Made by a program: the position numbers and the translations under genes. The notes beneath the pieces were generated by a model. The model was not told the origin of the DNA and ran no database searches. It saw only the letters and a program-made list of their open reading frames with translations. Positions 45,253 to 55,053 of a DNA stretch of 64,000 nt are shown here, piece by piece. How positions within the stretch are numbered: the first letter of the stretch is position 1; each line of letters begins with the position of its first letter. Source of the stretch: Acetobacterium wieringae (GTDB lineage Bacteria > Bacillota > Clostridia > Eubacteriales > Eubacteriaceae); the NCBI RefSeq assembly GCF_026646375.1, contig NZ_JAIPPU010000015.1, forward strand, positions 58,170 through 122,169, written 5' to 3'.

Positions 45253-46236
45253 TTACACCATGCTGTTTTCAAATGCCGGTTCAATCATCGTTTTGATCAA
45301 TTCGATGCTATCCCGGGCATCCGGCACTAAAAGCGATGCAATCGCAATCACCATGCCGTTTTTGCTATTGACGTAAATCGCATTGCCGCCATCACCCAGG
45401 GCGGCGAAGCTGTGGGCCTGATCATCAATGATCCACCACAGATAGCCGTACAAAAGTTTATCCCAACGGCTAGATTCCTTTGTGCTATTTGAAATCCACT
45501 CCGCCGCAACAAGCTGTTTTCCCTGCCACCTGCCACCGTCGAGATACAACTGCCCGATTTTTGCCATATCCTCCGGTGTCAGAAATAAGCCCCAGCTTCC
45601 CGTGTTGATTCCCTGGGGATCAACCACCCAACCACGGGTGTTTTTATCATTCATCACTGCCAGATGCTCTTCTTCGTTACGCAACAACAGATTATGGGGA
45701 ACCGTGATTCCCATCGGCGTAAACAAATATTTCTCAGCAAAATCAAGAATTGACTGACCGGTTGCCCGCGCCAGAATCCCTGCCAAAATGTGGATACCAC
45801 CAATGGCCGAATAATTGAATTCTCCGATGATGCCATTTCCGCCTAATAAATCAAGCGCATCCCGAATCGGATTTTGACTTGTAAAGAATAATTCATACGG
45901 TTCAGTTTCGTACTTATAGGGAGCAGTCATCGTCATCAGATGTTTTAGGGTAATCTTCTGAATGGTTTTTTCATCGTCTTTAACCTGATAATCCGGAAAA
46001 AACGCCAGCACCTTCTGATCCAAACTGTCAATATAACCTTGATCAATGGCAATTCCGATCAGTGTCGAAAGTACGCTCTTTGTCACCGAGTAGACGTGCA
46101 CTGCATTATCGGCCGTATACCCATTAAAATACTGTTCATAAACTTTGATGCCGTTTTTTTGCACAATCATACCGGCAATATTCCCATAATCTCGGTTTAT
46201 TGCTGTTTCAATTTCATTAATTCCTATTTGATTCAT
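45253..46236 (-). CDS. Serine hydrolase of the class C beta-lactamase fold
   Basis: The 327-residue protein has the catalytic SxxK (S50-V-T-K53), a YSA motif (FNYSAIGG) in the YxN position, and GDGGN in place of KTG. It lacks a signal peptide, so it acts in the cytosol. Such proteins are usually esterases or peptidases rather than antibiotic-degrading enzymes. AAAGGAG precedes the ATG. Confidence 0.88.
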   Translation of the reverse strand: MNQIGINEIETAINRDYGNIAGMIVQKNGIKVYEQYFNGYTADNAVHVYSVTKSVLSTLIGIAIDQGYIDSLDQKVLAFFPDYQVKDDEKTIQKITLKHLMTMTAPYKYETEPYELFFTSQNPIRDALDLLGGNGIIGEFNYSAIGGIHILAGILARATGQSILDFAEKYLFTPMGITVPHNLLLRNEEEHLAVMNDKNTRGWVVDPQGINTGSWGLFLTPEDMAKIGQLYLDGGRWQGKQLVAAEWISNSTKESSRWDKLLYGYLWWIIDDQAHSFAALGDGGNAIYVNSKNGMVIAIASLLVPDARDSIELIKTMIEPAFENSMV

Positions 46237-46394
46237 TTAATCATTCTCCTTTAAGTGATAAAGGATATCCTTGTAATTTAGGATAAGTTGATTAAAAATT
46301 ATTTGCAAGCTATATTTTAAAAAAGATGAACCCCTCTTACCCCATCGTTCACTGGTTTTGGTTTAAAATCAGTTTTCTTCTGGTCATGCCACGA

Positions 46395-46472
46395 TCATTC
46401 ATTCCAGGTGCCTTTTATGTTTGCCTGGAGTTTATTGAAATTAATACCCGCTAAGTCTTTTTTTCATACCAC
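46395..46472 (-). pseudogene. Short coding remnant
   Basis: In the spacer before the serine hydrolase gene, a minus-strand frame reads KKDLAGINFNKLQANIKGTW, then NE and TGA. It has no start. It looks like a surviving C-terminus, unidentified. Confidence 0.3.
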
Positions 46473-46485
46473 CATTCACATTAGC

Positions 46486-47160
46486 TTATGCCAGGCCTAA
46501 TCCCATTGGGCAAACAGTCCGGCATTGATTGCATACGACGGTGTCATGGCCTCGTTTGGTCTTACCAAAACTGTTTACTCGGCACGGTTTTTGTCTGACA
46601 TGACCTTCTCCAATTGCCGCTGCGGGACAGCTTTTGATACATAAATCACACTGTTCCAGGCATACTTCAGCAGCCAATTCATCGGATTCGATTTGAAGAT
46701 CGGTCAGAACACATCCGATTACCAAGCGGTTACCATATTCGTTGTTGAGCAACAATGTACTTTTGCCAAACGTCCCGATTCCGCTAAGATATGCCACATG
46801 CTTCATTGACAATAAACCTCGACCTTCCATTTTTTCTTCATCCCAATAGTCATAAGGGACATCACAAGGTAATGGCACACCAATCCCCTGATACGTCTTT
46901 TCTAAAAACATCGCGGTCTGAAAGGCAAGCTGATCAACCAGAGGCACCGCAAAATTATTAAAGTACGCATAGATCAGTTGGGCCTCAGCCATGAAGATGC
47001 CTTTAGGAAGCGCGATTCCGAAAGTAATCACACTTTTACAGTCCGGAAATAGATCAGCCGGATGAAATCCGTCTGGTGCTCCTGCAAATCGTTCAATGCC
47101 TGCAAATCCACAAATGTCCGCTCCAAAACTGAGCACTTTTTCACGTAATTCTGTTTTCAT
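46486..47160 (-). CDS. QueG-like 4Fe-4S protein
   Basis: The 224-residue protein resembles epoxyqueuosine reductase without its C-terminal HEAT part. It has an N-terminal GADICGFAGIERF, a middle HVAYLSGIGTFGKSTLLLNNEYGNRLVIG, and two 4Fe-4S motifs (CLEQCDLCIKSCP and VCNQCRTVCP). True QueG is longer and cobalamin-dependent; this short type is probably a related redox protein. It is divergent from a LysR regulator gene, whose T-N11-A site lies between them. Confidence 0.85.
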   Translation of the reverse strand: MKTELREKVLSFGADICGFAGIERFAGAPDGFHPADLFPDCKSVITFGIALPKGIFMAEAQLIYAYFNNFAVPLVDQLAFQTAMFLEKTYQGIGVPLPCDVPYDYWDEEKMEGRGLLSMKHVAYLSGIGTFGKSTLLLNNEYGNRLVIGCVLTDLQIESDELAAEVCLEQCDLCIKSCPAAAIGEGHVRQKPCRVNSFGKTKRGHDTVVCNQCRTVCPMGLGLA

Positions 47161-47297
47161 ATCACCCTACTCCTTTTCATATCCATCTTAGTTACTCCTT
47201 ATTTTGTATCAGATACGGGATTTTTATTGTCCCGACAGTAGGTTTATGTTACTATAAAATAATCAATCTGTTAAACAAAGTATTTCTATTATAATAA

Positions 47298-47310
47298 TCG
47301 AAAATTTCGA
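47298..47310. promoter_or_regulatory. LysR-type T-N11-A binding site
   Basis: TCGAAAATTTCGA is an inverted repeat of six-base arms with one central base, matching the T-N11-A rule. It lies in the divergent spacer 27 bases before the LysR start. Confidence 0.55.
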
Positions 47311-47336
47311 TCGTATCGAGAAAGGCGTTTACTCTC

Positions 47337-48215
47337 GTGGACTTAAAGCAACTAAAAACCTTTGTAGTTTTGTCAAAGAACAAGAACTACACCCGAACAG
47401 CCGATGAGCTCGGCTACGCGCAATCCAGTATTTCTGCTCAAATTCAGCAATTGGAGCAGGAACTAAACACAAAACTCCTTGATCGGATTGGAAAGAAGGT
47501 TTTTCTTACCGAGTCAGGGGAGCAATTGTTGCCATACGCCATTGAAATGTTGGCACTGGCTTCAACTATCAGAGATAAACTTGACAACGACCATTTGTCG
47601 CGTAGCCGAATTGTTGTTGGCGCCTCCGAATCTTTATGTGTTTTTAAGCTTCCGGCAATCGTCGAATCGTTTCGACGCTCCCATCCAAACATTGAACTTC
47701 ATTTAGCGCTCATTGAAAATGCGCAGGTCGTGGAGCAGTTGACAAATAACACCATCGATGTCGCTTTCACAATCGGAAATTCCATTGAACATCCTACAAT
47801 AACCTCATTTTTAAAAAAGCGTGAGGAACTTCTGGTTCTTTCTGCACCAACGCATCCCTTGCAATCAAAGAAAGCGTTGGCAATAACAGATTTCGCCAAT
47901 CAGCCCTTCCTGTTGACGAGCACGAGCTGCAATTATCGCGAGACCTTTGAATGCGATTTAAAATCGCATGGCATTCCTTATCAAGTAACTCTGGAATCCG
48001 GAAGTGTTCAAGCAATAAAAAAAATGACAATCAGCGGTTTGGGCCTGTGCGTCCTTCCCAGTCTGGCAGTTCAGGAAGAACTAAACGCAAACTTATTAAC
48101 GGCGTTGCCCTATAAAAATGACTATAAACTATACACCCAGCTCTTCTGCCATGCTTCAAAATGGCTCTCCCCCAACTTAGCCGACTTTATTGACCTTATT
48201 ATTAAATCGATTTAA
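47337..48215 (+). CDS. LysR-family transcriptional regulator
   Basis: The 292-residue protein has an N-terminal winged helix (NYTRTADELGYAQSSISAQIQQLEQELNTKLLDR) and a periplasmic-binding-like effector domain. It starts at GTG with AAAGGCG upstream. It is divergent from the QueG-like gene, the normal arrangement for a LysR protein and its target, and also divides that region from the M13 peptidase gene downstream. Confidence 0.93.
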   Translation: MDLKQLKTFVVLSKNKNYTRTADELGYAQSSISAQIQQLEQELNTKLLDRIGKKVFLTESGEQLLPYAIEMLALASTIRDKLDNDHLSRSRIVVGASESLCVFKLPAIVESFRRSHPNIELHLALIENAQVVEQLTNNTIDVAFTIGNSIEHPTITSFLKKREELLVLSAPTHPLQSKKALAITDFANQPFLLTSTSCNYRETFECDLKSHGIPYQVTLESGSVQAIKKMTISGLGLCVLPSLAVQEELNANLLTALPYKNDYKLYTQLFCHASKWLSPNLADFIDLIIKSI

Positions 48216-48324
48216 AAGCGCTATCCCATCTCCGGGTAAAACATCGCTATAACCAGCGCTTAAGTGGTTAATATTGTCTGATTGCAAATTATTATTAATT
48301 ATAGTAAGATAAAATTAAGTTCAT

Positions 48325-48468
48325 TCAAATATCTGAAACCACAAGCCTTTTCTCGCCCATTGCCAAGTTAAAAGCAGTAATCGTAGCGGTTCCAACATTT
48401 TCGATGTCTGTCAAAAAATAGCCCTCGGTACCGTTTTTTATCATTACTGTCGCAGCTAATTGCGGCAT
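48325..48468 (-). pseudogene. Short frame, remnant or small gene (47 residues)
   Basis: In the 370-base spacer between lysR and the M13 gene a minus-strand frame from ATG 48468 reads MPQLAATVMIKNGTEGYFLT, then DIENVGTATITAFNLAMGEK and RLVVSDI. AGGTGG sits eight bases before the ATG, but it reads like the C-terminus of a larger protein, with an in-frame stop six codons upstream. The rest of the spacer has AT-rich DNA and, at 48536-48552, a small hairpin (CGAACC-GTGAA-GGTTCG). Confidence 0.4.
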
Positions 48469-48584
48469 GGAGTCTGCCACCTGAATCTAGCTGAAACTTA
48501 CAGCAATGCGGTATCAGATCACCTTATTAGAAAACCGAACCGTGAAGGTTCGATGATTTAATTTAGAAGAAAGGATATGCAATA

Positions 48585-50573
48585 ATGCGAAAACGATTAC
48601 TTGCGCTGGCCATCATCAGTTTGTTCCTGCTAGCTGGTTGCAACAACGCAACGAACAAACCATCCGCTAAACCCCAAATTTCAGAGGACTATTATGGCTT
48701 TATTAATTATGACCTGCTTCAGCAAAAAACCATCCCTGCCACGGAGGGGGCATGGTCTTACTTCTATGAATTGATTGAAAAAACGTCGGGGCAGCTTCAG
48801 GAAATTGTCACCGAACTGGCCGATGATCCGGGAGCATACCCATTAGGCAGCAGCGAGCAAAAAATTAGCGATTTATATCACTGTGCCATGAACCTCGATT
48901 TGCGCAACACTCAGGGTCTGACGGCGATTGCGCCCTATCTTACTCAACTTGATGCCGCGCAGACCCTCGATCAATACCTGGACGCACTAATCGCCCTGTC
49001 CGACATTGGTGAGTCCAGTCTGATTGAATATGACTTTTATCCCGATGACTTAAATTCGGATATCATGATGGTCGGATTTGAATCGATGTCTGACCTGATC
49101 GGTAAACAATACATGGAAAATGACTCAATGCAGGAATACTGCGATGCCTATCAGACCTATATTGCACAGATGCTGGTTCTTTGTGGCGAAGACGAACGTT
49201 TGGCTAAAACAGATGCCGAAGCGATTTACAGTTTTGCCAAAACGGTGGCCGCCAAAAGTCTGACACCTGATGAATTCTTTAATCCTGAGAAATACTACAA
49301 TGTCTATAGCTATGACGAATTACAAGCTCTGTATAGCAATATCAACATGAAAAAATACCTCGACGCTCAGGGGCTGACCGCAACCGATCGTTATGTGGTT
49401 TTTGAGGTCGAGGCGATCAAACAGCTCAATACGATGCTGACTGAAGAAAATCTGCCTGTTTTGAAAGCCTTTAGCAAGTTTGTGCTGTTGGATCATCTGG
49501 CACCTTATGCTCCGGTCGCCTATCGTGATTTAAAACTTGAAATGAACATGAAACTCGATGGCTCAACCGAGAAAAAAAGCGATCAGCGACTGGCTTCGGA
49601 CAAAATCCAAACGCTGCTGAAATGGGAATTCGGAAAGATCTACTCAGAAAAATATTTTAACGCAGCTGCCAAACAGGATGTCGAAAACATGGTTACAACA
49701 ATCCTTGATCAGTACAAAACCATCATCAACAACCAGGATTGGATGAGCCCGACAACCAAAGAAAAAGCCCTACTGAAGCTTGATACCATGACACTAAAAA
49801 TCGGCTATCCGAACCAGTGGCCGACCATTGGCGATTATCTTCAAGTCACACCGATAACCTCCGGCGGTGGCTACCTCTCAAATGTTGTCGGTCTGCAACA
49901 GAAAACCCGACAATACGAATACGATCAGTACAAAAAAGGTGTCGACCGTCAAACCTGGTATATTACCCCACAAACCATCAATGCCTACTATAACCCGGCC
50001 TATAATGAAATTTGTTTTCCGGCTGCCATCTTGCAGGCACCGTTTTATGATGCGCAATCTAGCCGGGGAAAAAATCTTGGTGGAATCGGCGCGATTATTG
50101 CCCATGAAATCAGTCATGCCTTTGATAAAACAGGTTCTTTGTATGACGAGAAAGGCAATTACAATATCTGGTGGACAGATGAAGAGTATCAGCAGTATGA
50201 AGCCCTGTCACAAAAAATCATTGATTATTACGGAGCCTATACCATTTTCACTGGTGATCCGGTTAATGGAACACTGACCCTGTCAGAAAACATTGCTGAT
50301 TTGGGGGCAGTCACTGCGATCACTGCCGTAGCCAAAGAAGAGGGGGCATCCCTTGACGATGTTTATAGCAACTGGGCAACCATCTGGGCAAATCTGACCA
50401 CCCCCGATCAGGCCAAAGAACATATCATCAATAATACCCACGCTCCGGCAGAGATACGGGCCAATGCCGTACTCAGTTCAATGGATGGCTTTTATGAGTG
50501 CTATGACATAAAAGCGGGTGATCAAATGTACGTCGCCCCGGAAAATCGGGTTGGTATCTGGCAGGTTAAATAA
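48585..50573 (+). CDS. M13-family (neprilysin/PepO) metallopeptidase lipoprotein
   Basis: The 662-residue protein has a lipoprotein signal ending LFLLAGC. It then has the long helical M13 N-terminal domain and the catalytic domain with NAYYNPAYNEICFPAAILQ. The zinc motif is HEISH (about residues 507-511, followed by AFDKTG), and ENIADLGA supplies the third ligand glutamate. It should degrade oligopeptides outside the membrane. Typical M13 length is 630-750 residues, so it is complete. AAAGGAT precedes the ATG. Confidence 0.95.
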   Translation: MRKRLLALAIISLFLLAGCNNATNKPSAKPQISEDYYGFINYDLLQQKTIPATEGAWSYFYELIEKTSGQLQEIVTELADDPGAYPLGSSEQKISDLYHCAMNLDLRNTQGLTAIAPYLTQLDAAQTLDQYLDALIALSDIGESSLIEYDFYPDDLNSDIMMVGFESMSDLIGKQYMENDSMQEYCDAYQTYIAQMLVLCGEDERLAKTDAEAIYSFAKTVAAKSLTPDEFFNPEKYYNVYSYDELQALYSNINMKKYLDAQGLTATDRYVVFEVEAIKQLNTMLTEENLPVLKAFSKFVLLDHLAPYAPVAYRDLKLEMNMKLDGSTEKKSDQRLASDKIQTLLKWEFGKIYSEKYFNAAAKQDVENMVTTILDQYKTIINNQDWMSPTTKEKALLKLDTMTLKIGYPNQWPTIGDYLQVTPITSGGGYLSNVVGLQQKTRQYEYDQYKKGVDRQTWYITPQTINAYYNPAYNEICFPAAILQAPFYDAQSSRGKNLGGIGAIIAHEISHAFDKTGSLYDEKGNYNIWWTDEEYQQYEALSQKIIDYYGAYTIFTGDPVNGTLTLSENIADLGAVTAITAVAKEEGASLDDVYSNWATIWANLTTPDQAKEHIINNTHAPAEIRANAVLSSMDGFYECYDIKAGDQMYVAPENRVGIWQVK

Positions 50574-50724
50574 GCCAGTGAAAAATCCCTGACTGAGCCT
50601 CTCGATAAATGGCTACACCAACTAATTGTTAATCTGTTAGCAAGTTGCGCAATTGATGTGCATTTTTTCATAACTTTCGCAAGATTGATACCGTTGGTCA
50701 CTGTGGAATTAAAAGGAGAACAGC

Positions 50725-53241
50725 ATGCAAAAAAGACAGTTTAAACCGTTTGGAATGATTTTGATTCTTTTGATCACTTTGATTGTGGCATCAACCAGTG
50801 TGTGGGCCGAATCAATAGCAACGCCGATTGGTGTCCAGTATCGTGCCCATATTCAGAATGAAGGAAACATGCCAAAACCAGAGGGGTCTTTTGTAACAGG
50901 CTCGGATGCCATTGGAACGACCGGCAAAAGCCTGCGTTTGGAAGGGGTCTGGATCGAATTGACCGGCGAGGTGCCAGAAGGAGCCAGCATTAACTATCAG
51001 ATCCACGTTGCCAATAAAGGTTGGCTGGATCCGGTCAAAAACGGCGATTTTGCTGGAACCACTGGTCTGGGACTACAGGTTGAAGCGATTAAAATCTGGC
51101 TTTCGGATTTTCCCGGTTATGATGTTTATTACCGCGGCCATGTCCAGAACAAAGGTGATACACCCATAGAAAACGGCCAATGGGGCTGGGTGAAAAACGG
51201 TGAAGAACTGGGAACAACCGGACTTGGCCTGCGTCTTGAAGAGCTGGAAATCAAGATTGTCCCTCAGGAAAAACCAACCAAACCGTTGTCGGCACCGACT
51301 GATTTAACCGCCACGGTGTCCGGAGCACATGCCCTACGCTTGACCTGGTCTGCACCCGAAAATGCCGAGTCCTATGCTGTCTATCAGTCAGACTCTGCAA
51401 ATGGTCCTTATTCCCAGATTGCCTCGGCAGTTACAGATACAACCTTTGCTGTCGATACTCTGGCAAGTGGCCAAACTTATTATTTTAAAGTCGCCGCAGC
51501 AGCGAATGGATTTACTTCCAGCGATCTTTCGACGGAAGTCTCCGCCATCGCCGATATCGACAGGCAAGGCACGATCTATTTCGGCTCATCGCTGCTCATC
51601 GTAAATACCTCATTAGACTTCACAACGACTGAGTCAACCGGAAACCTGCCTGAACGCACCACCATTCAAAGTTCAGAAGCCTACAATAGCACTCCTTCCG
51701 AAGGCGGTAGGATTGACGCCGTTGTGCCCTATGAACCAACCGCAGAGACCCAATTTATTACCGATCATGAATATGTCCAAACCCAAACAGCCGTCGGTGA
51801 TATGACAACTTTTTATGTATATAATTTTGCTACCGATTCTTCTGACCAGCTGGACGCGAAATGCGTTTATAATGAAGGGAACGTTGAAATCTGGGTGGAC
51901 AACACCACCGATGAAAACGGAAACCTAGCCGTTCCGGTGAAGTCCCAATTAAGCCAAGATCAGATTGAGGTTCTGGGTCAGGAATATAACAACACGATTT
52001 ATCAGCAAATGATTGAAAATTTCGGTGTTTTACCAGTAGTTAATAACAGCAACAAAGTAACGATTTTGGTCTACGATATCCAGGATGGTTATAGAAAAGA
52101 AAATAAATTTAAATGTGGATACTTCCAACCACTTGATCTGACCACTGATGCACAGTCAAACCGGCGATCGATGATTTATCTGGATACCTATCCGTCGATG
52201 ACCCCTGATCCAGAGACCCCTTCTGAAAAAGATGCTTCAACGAGCTATTCGACCATCGCCCATGAACTCCAGCATGTCATTAATTATAATGTGAATGTCC
52301 TCCAACAAGGAGGATCAAGAATGAGTGCTTGCCTTGATGAAGCGTTTTCCATGGCAGCCGAAGACATGCTTTATGGAACACAGTATGGCCGGATTGAGTA
52401 CTTTAAAAGCTCAGAGGCCGTTCAAAACGGGCTGTCCCCATTGATCTGGCAGAACGGGAAGGATGACGATGCGCTGTCAAGCTATGCCATGTCCTATATG
52501 TTTGCCATGTATTTGGAAGCCCAGGCTGGTACAACAGCCGTCTTTAAGGATATTATTGATGAACCCGGAGACGACTTTAGCGCACTACAGACGGTTATCT
52601 ATCAGGATATTGACCCATCCTTATCCATTGTTGATCTGCTGACCAACTTCCGCATCGCATTACTGGTAAGTGCCGACTCCGGCCCCTACGGATTTGGTGG
52701 CAATCCCGATTTTGATGATGTCAAACCGTTAAGTTACGCCGGTGAGCCACTTAATCTTTTTGGCGGGGGCGCCATTGTAACCGACATCGCCTCTTCCCCC
52801 TTTACCGATGATCCGGCCGACCAAGGTGTTGATATTCAACTGATTGGTGTCTTTACGCCATCACGGGAAGAAATCGCCCAGAAGAATAAAGAAAAGGTGA
52901 TTGCCCTGATCAACGAAATACGTCAAACCGCTGGACTGATCCCGTTGGTTGAAGATTCAGCGCTTGATCAGGCCGCTGCCGTTCGGGCGGAGGAAGCCAC
53001 AATTCTTTTTTCCCATGACCGTCCCAACGGAGAAAGTCTGGCTGATCTTTTGAATGAAGTCGGGATCAATGATTTTACGGAAGTTAGCGAAGATATTACA
53101 AAAGGATTTAGCATACCACAACCCTTTTTAAACGCAATTAGTCAGGAGAAGCTGATGAATCAAGCCTATACTAAAATCGGCGTTGGCACTTATTCTACAG
53201 ATAAGACCACGTACTGGGCACTGATCTACCGGGATGAGTAG
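50725..53241 (+). CDS. Secreted ChW-FN3-metalloprotease-CAP multidomain protein
   Basis: The 838-residue protein has a signal peptide (cleavage near SVWA-ES), three ChW repeats (residues about 30-180: AHIQNEG, IHVANKGWLD, GHVQNKGD), and a fibronectin III domain (about 190-275). A peptidase region follows with HELQH near residue 513 (AHELQHVINYN and a downstream glutamate in CLDEAFSMAAEDM). The end is a CAP/SCP-like domain (LINEIRQTAGLIPLVEDS, FSHDRPNGESL). The HExxH region recalls hyicolysin-type (M30-like) proteases. It is likely surface-bound. AAAAGGAG precedes the ATG. Confidence 0.88.
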   Translation: MQKRQFKPFGMILILLITLIVASTSVWAESIATPIGVQYRAHIQNEGNMPKPEGSFVTGSDAIGTTGKSLRLEGVWIELTGEVPEGASINYQIHVANKGWLDPVKNGDFAGTTGLGLQVEAIKIWLSDFPGYDVYYRGHVQNKGDTPIENGQWGWVKNGEELGTTGLGLRLEELEIKIVPQEKPTKPLSAPTDLTATVSGAHALRLTWSAPENAESYAVYQSDSANGPYSQIASAVTDTTFAVDTLASGQTYYFKVAAAANGFTSSDLSTEVSAIADIDRQGTIYFGSSLLIVNTSLDFTTTESTGNLPERTTIQSSEAYNSTPSEGGRIDAVVPYEPTAETQFITDHEYVQTQTAVGDMTTFYVYNFATDSSDQLDAKCVYNEGNVEIWVDNTTDENGNLAVPVKSQLSQDQIEVLGQEYNNTIYQQMIENFGVLPVVNNSNKVTILVYDIQDGYRKENKFKCGYFQPLDLTTDAQSNRRSMIYLDTYPSMTPDPETPSEKDASTSYSTIAHELQHVINYNVNVLQQGGSRMSACLDEAFSMAAEDMLYGTQYGRIEYFKSSEAVQNGLSPLIWQNGKDDDALSSYAMSYMFAMYLEAQAGTTAVFKDIIDEPGDDFSALQTVIYQDIDPSLSIVDLLTNFRIALLVSADSGPYGFGGNPDFDDVKPLSYAGEPLNLFGGGAIVTDIASSPFTDDPADQGVDIQLIGVFTPSREEIAQKNKEKVIALINEIRQTAGLIPLVEDSALDQAAAVRAEEATILFSHDRPNGESLADLLNEVGINDFTEVSEDITKGFSIPQPFLNAISQEKLMNQAYTKIGVGTYSTDKTTYWALIYRDE

Positions 53242-53303
53242 ATTATGAAAAACTACTGGCTGAGGTTGTGAATAAACGACCATACCGCCTAATTTGTTGT
53301 TCC

Positions 53304-53328
53304 CAGCCCCGGTAATCGGGGCTGATTT
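53304..53328. terminator. Bidirectional hairpin between convergent genes
   Basis: CAGCCCCG and CGGGGCTG form a perfect 8-base stem with loop GTAAT, between the ChW protease stop and the ferredoxin stop. T-tracts are short on both sides. Confidence 0.6.
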
Positions 53329-53353
53329 GTACCATGTTTTAAATATATCCGTC

Positions 53354-53581
53354 TTAGCGGTTTGGCGGCACCCAGCCGGTTTCGTCGCCAAAATAGGTAA
53401 TTGATCCATTGGGACACAAATTGCCGCATCCATGGCATTGGTCAACACAACCTTCCGGGTAAACAACATGGGCCGCAGGCGCTTTCTTCTGATCATACAC
53501 ATCATGGGTGCATTTCTCAGTACAGCTGCCACAGCTAACACAAGAATCATAATTAATCATAGGATACCAATTTTTTGCCAT
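53354..53581 (-). CDS. Small two-cluster 4Fe-4S ferredoxin-like protein
   Basis: The 75-residue protein has one canonical motif (CVSCGSCTEKC) and a second, tight one (CVDQCHGCGNLCP), enough for two clusters. It also has a conserved NWYPMINYD start and a GDETGWVPP end. It is a small electron carrier. The gene follows an old-yellow-enzyme gene on the same strand by 99 bases and may act with it. GGAGAT precedes the ATG. Confidence 0.9.
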   Translation of the reverse strand: MAKNWYPMINYDSCVSCGSCTEKCTHDVYDQKKAPAAHVVYPEGCVDQCHGCGNLCPNGSITYFGDETGWVPPNR

Positions 53582-53680
53582 TTTTAATCTCCTGTCTTTT
53601 TTTAGTCAACTTCATTAAACTATAAAACTGCTTAAGAATCAACCGATACTTTAGAAAATCAAATGACAATCGTTCACTTA

Positions 53681-54907
53681 TTAAAAATGATCGGTTTCTG
53701 AAGATCGGCGAAAGCTGTTCGTTCTGCCATAATAGCATTTTAACGGGCGGGCTTCAATTCCAATGACACAGTAATTACAGTTGATGCATTTCGACTCCAT
53801 TTGTGCTCCGGATTTGAATTTTTGTACCAGATTCGGCTCGATGATAAAGGGTTTGGCCATTGAAACAAAATCACAACGGTCATTTTCTATGATATCTCTG
53901 ATCTCTGACAGTTTGCGAATTCCACCCACAACAATAACCGGGATATTTACCGCTTTTCTGATCTGCTCGGCACTTTTTAGATTAAACAGGCTGTAGGGCT
54001 GCGGGCTCTGCAGCTGTTTTTCTAATACCGGTTTAATCAGTTGCCGTAAAAAACCCGGCATATGTTTCAAGCGAAAATTATCTTCAACAATGATGTCAAA
54101 GGGGAACTTTCCCCGACTGAACCAAAACCCGTCTTCAATAATACCATTGGACACTTCAATGCCATCGCAGCCATATTTCTCAAGATACTTGGCAACCACG
54201 ACGGCTTCCTCAAGCTGCATGCCATCCGCCGATTTTTCATAGGCGTTGATTTTAGCAAGGATTGGATAATCGCCAACAATTGCTCTGGCTTGTTGAAGAA
54301 TTTCCTTTACAATTCGAAAACGGTTTTCGGTACTGCCACCCCAATTGTCGGTGCGTTTATTCATATGCGGCGATAAAAAAGAGGACAACAGGTAACCATG
54401 TGCCAGATGTAGCTGAACGCCATCAAAGCCGGCTTTTTTGCCCCGTTCAATGGCCGCTGTAAAATGGCTGATGATGTCAGATATTTCGCTATCATTCAGG
54501 GCATGGGGCTTATCTTCCCGATACATTCCGTCTCTGATAGCTGACGGAGCAACCGTGGGAAAACCGGTGATTTTTGATCGGGTCTGTCTACCGCAATGCG
54601 CCAATTGCAGAATTACTGGGGTATCTTGGGCATGAACCCGATCAACCAGAGTTTTGAAAGCCGGCAATTGTTGATCATTATCCAGCATCGCCATATTATA
54701 AAGCGGTGATTTTCCGTTCGCCATGATCCCTACGTAGCCTGTAATAATGGCTCCGACCCCACCCTTAGCCAAGCGTTCATAGAGCTTAATACACGCTTCT
54801 GTTGGCCGACCCTGAGCATCATTTAATCCTTCATGTGTCGCTGACCTTAAAATTCGGTTAGTTAGAGAAATTCCGGCAATGGTTGCGGATTCAAAGACTT
54901 CGTGCAT
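53681..54907 (-). CDS. Old yellow enzyme-family NADH:flavin oxidoreductase, Fe-S-binding tail
   Basis: The 408-residue protein is a TIM-barrel FMN enzyme: RILRSATHEGL, VILQLAHCGRQT, GFDGVQLHLAHGYLLSSFLSP, PVIVVGGIRK, and FVSMAKPFIIEPNL. The C-terminus carries CINCNYC and a later cysteine in KCYYG, the 4Fe-4S site of 2,4-dienoyl-CoA-reductase-type enzymes. It lacks their FAD/NAD domain, so an external electron source is needed; the downstream ferredoxin is a candidate. Confidence 0.92.
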   Translation of the reverse strand: MHEVFESATIAGISLTNRILRSATHEGLNDAQGRPTEACIKLYERLAKGGVGAIITGYVGIMANGKSPLYNMAMLDNDQQLPAFKTLVDRVHAQDTPVILQLAHCGRQTRSKITGFPTVAPSAIRDGMYREDKPHALNDSEISDIISHFTAAIERGKKAGFDGVQLHLAHGYLLSSFLSPHMNKRTDNWGGSTENRFRIVKEILQQARAIVGDYPILAKINAYEKSADGMQLEEAVVVAKYLEKYGCDGIEVSNGIIEDGFWFSRGKFPFDIIVEDNFRLKHMPGFLRQLIKPVLEKQLQSPQPYSLFNLKSAEQIRKAVNIPVIVVGGIRKLSEIRDIIENDRCDFVSMAKPFIIEPNLVQKFKSGAQMESKCINCNYCVIGIEARPLKCYYGRTNSFRRSSETDHF

Positions 54908-55053
54908 TTAATCACATCCCTTCAGAATTTGTTATGCACAAAATATAAAACAAAAGAACTCAAAGATAAATACCACATTAAAACCGATTCTAACAGCATT
55001 GATATTTTTTTACGCCGATGACAAGGGGACGTTTCGTTTGTCATCAAGCAATC

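Noticed and set aside
45253..46236. Beta-lactam resistance enzyme
   Set aside because: Fold and SxxK fit, but there is no signal peptide and the KTG position is not kept, so a cytosolic esterase or peptidase is more likely.
46405..46430. Inverted TCCAGG...CCTGGA
   Set aside because: Six-base arms with a long loop inside a coding remnant are expected by chance.
55016..55048. Hairpin GATGACAA...TTTGTCATC near the GNAT stop
   Set aside because: No T-tract follows on the relevant strand, so I did not call it a terminator.
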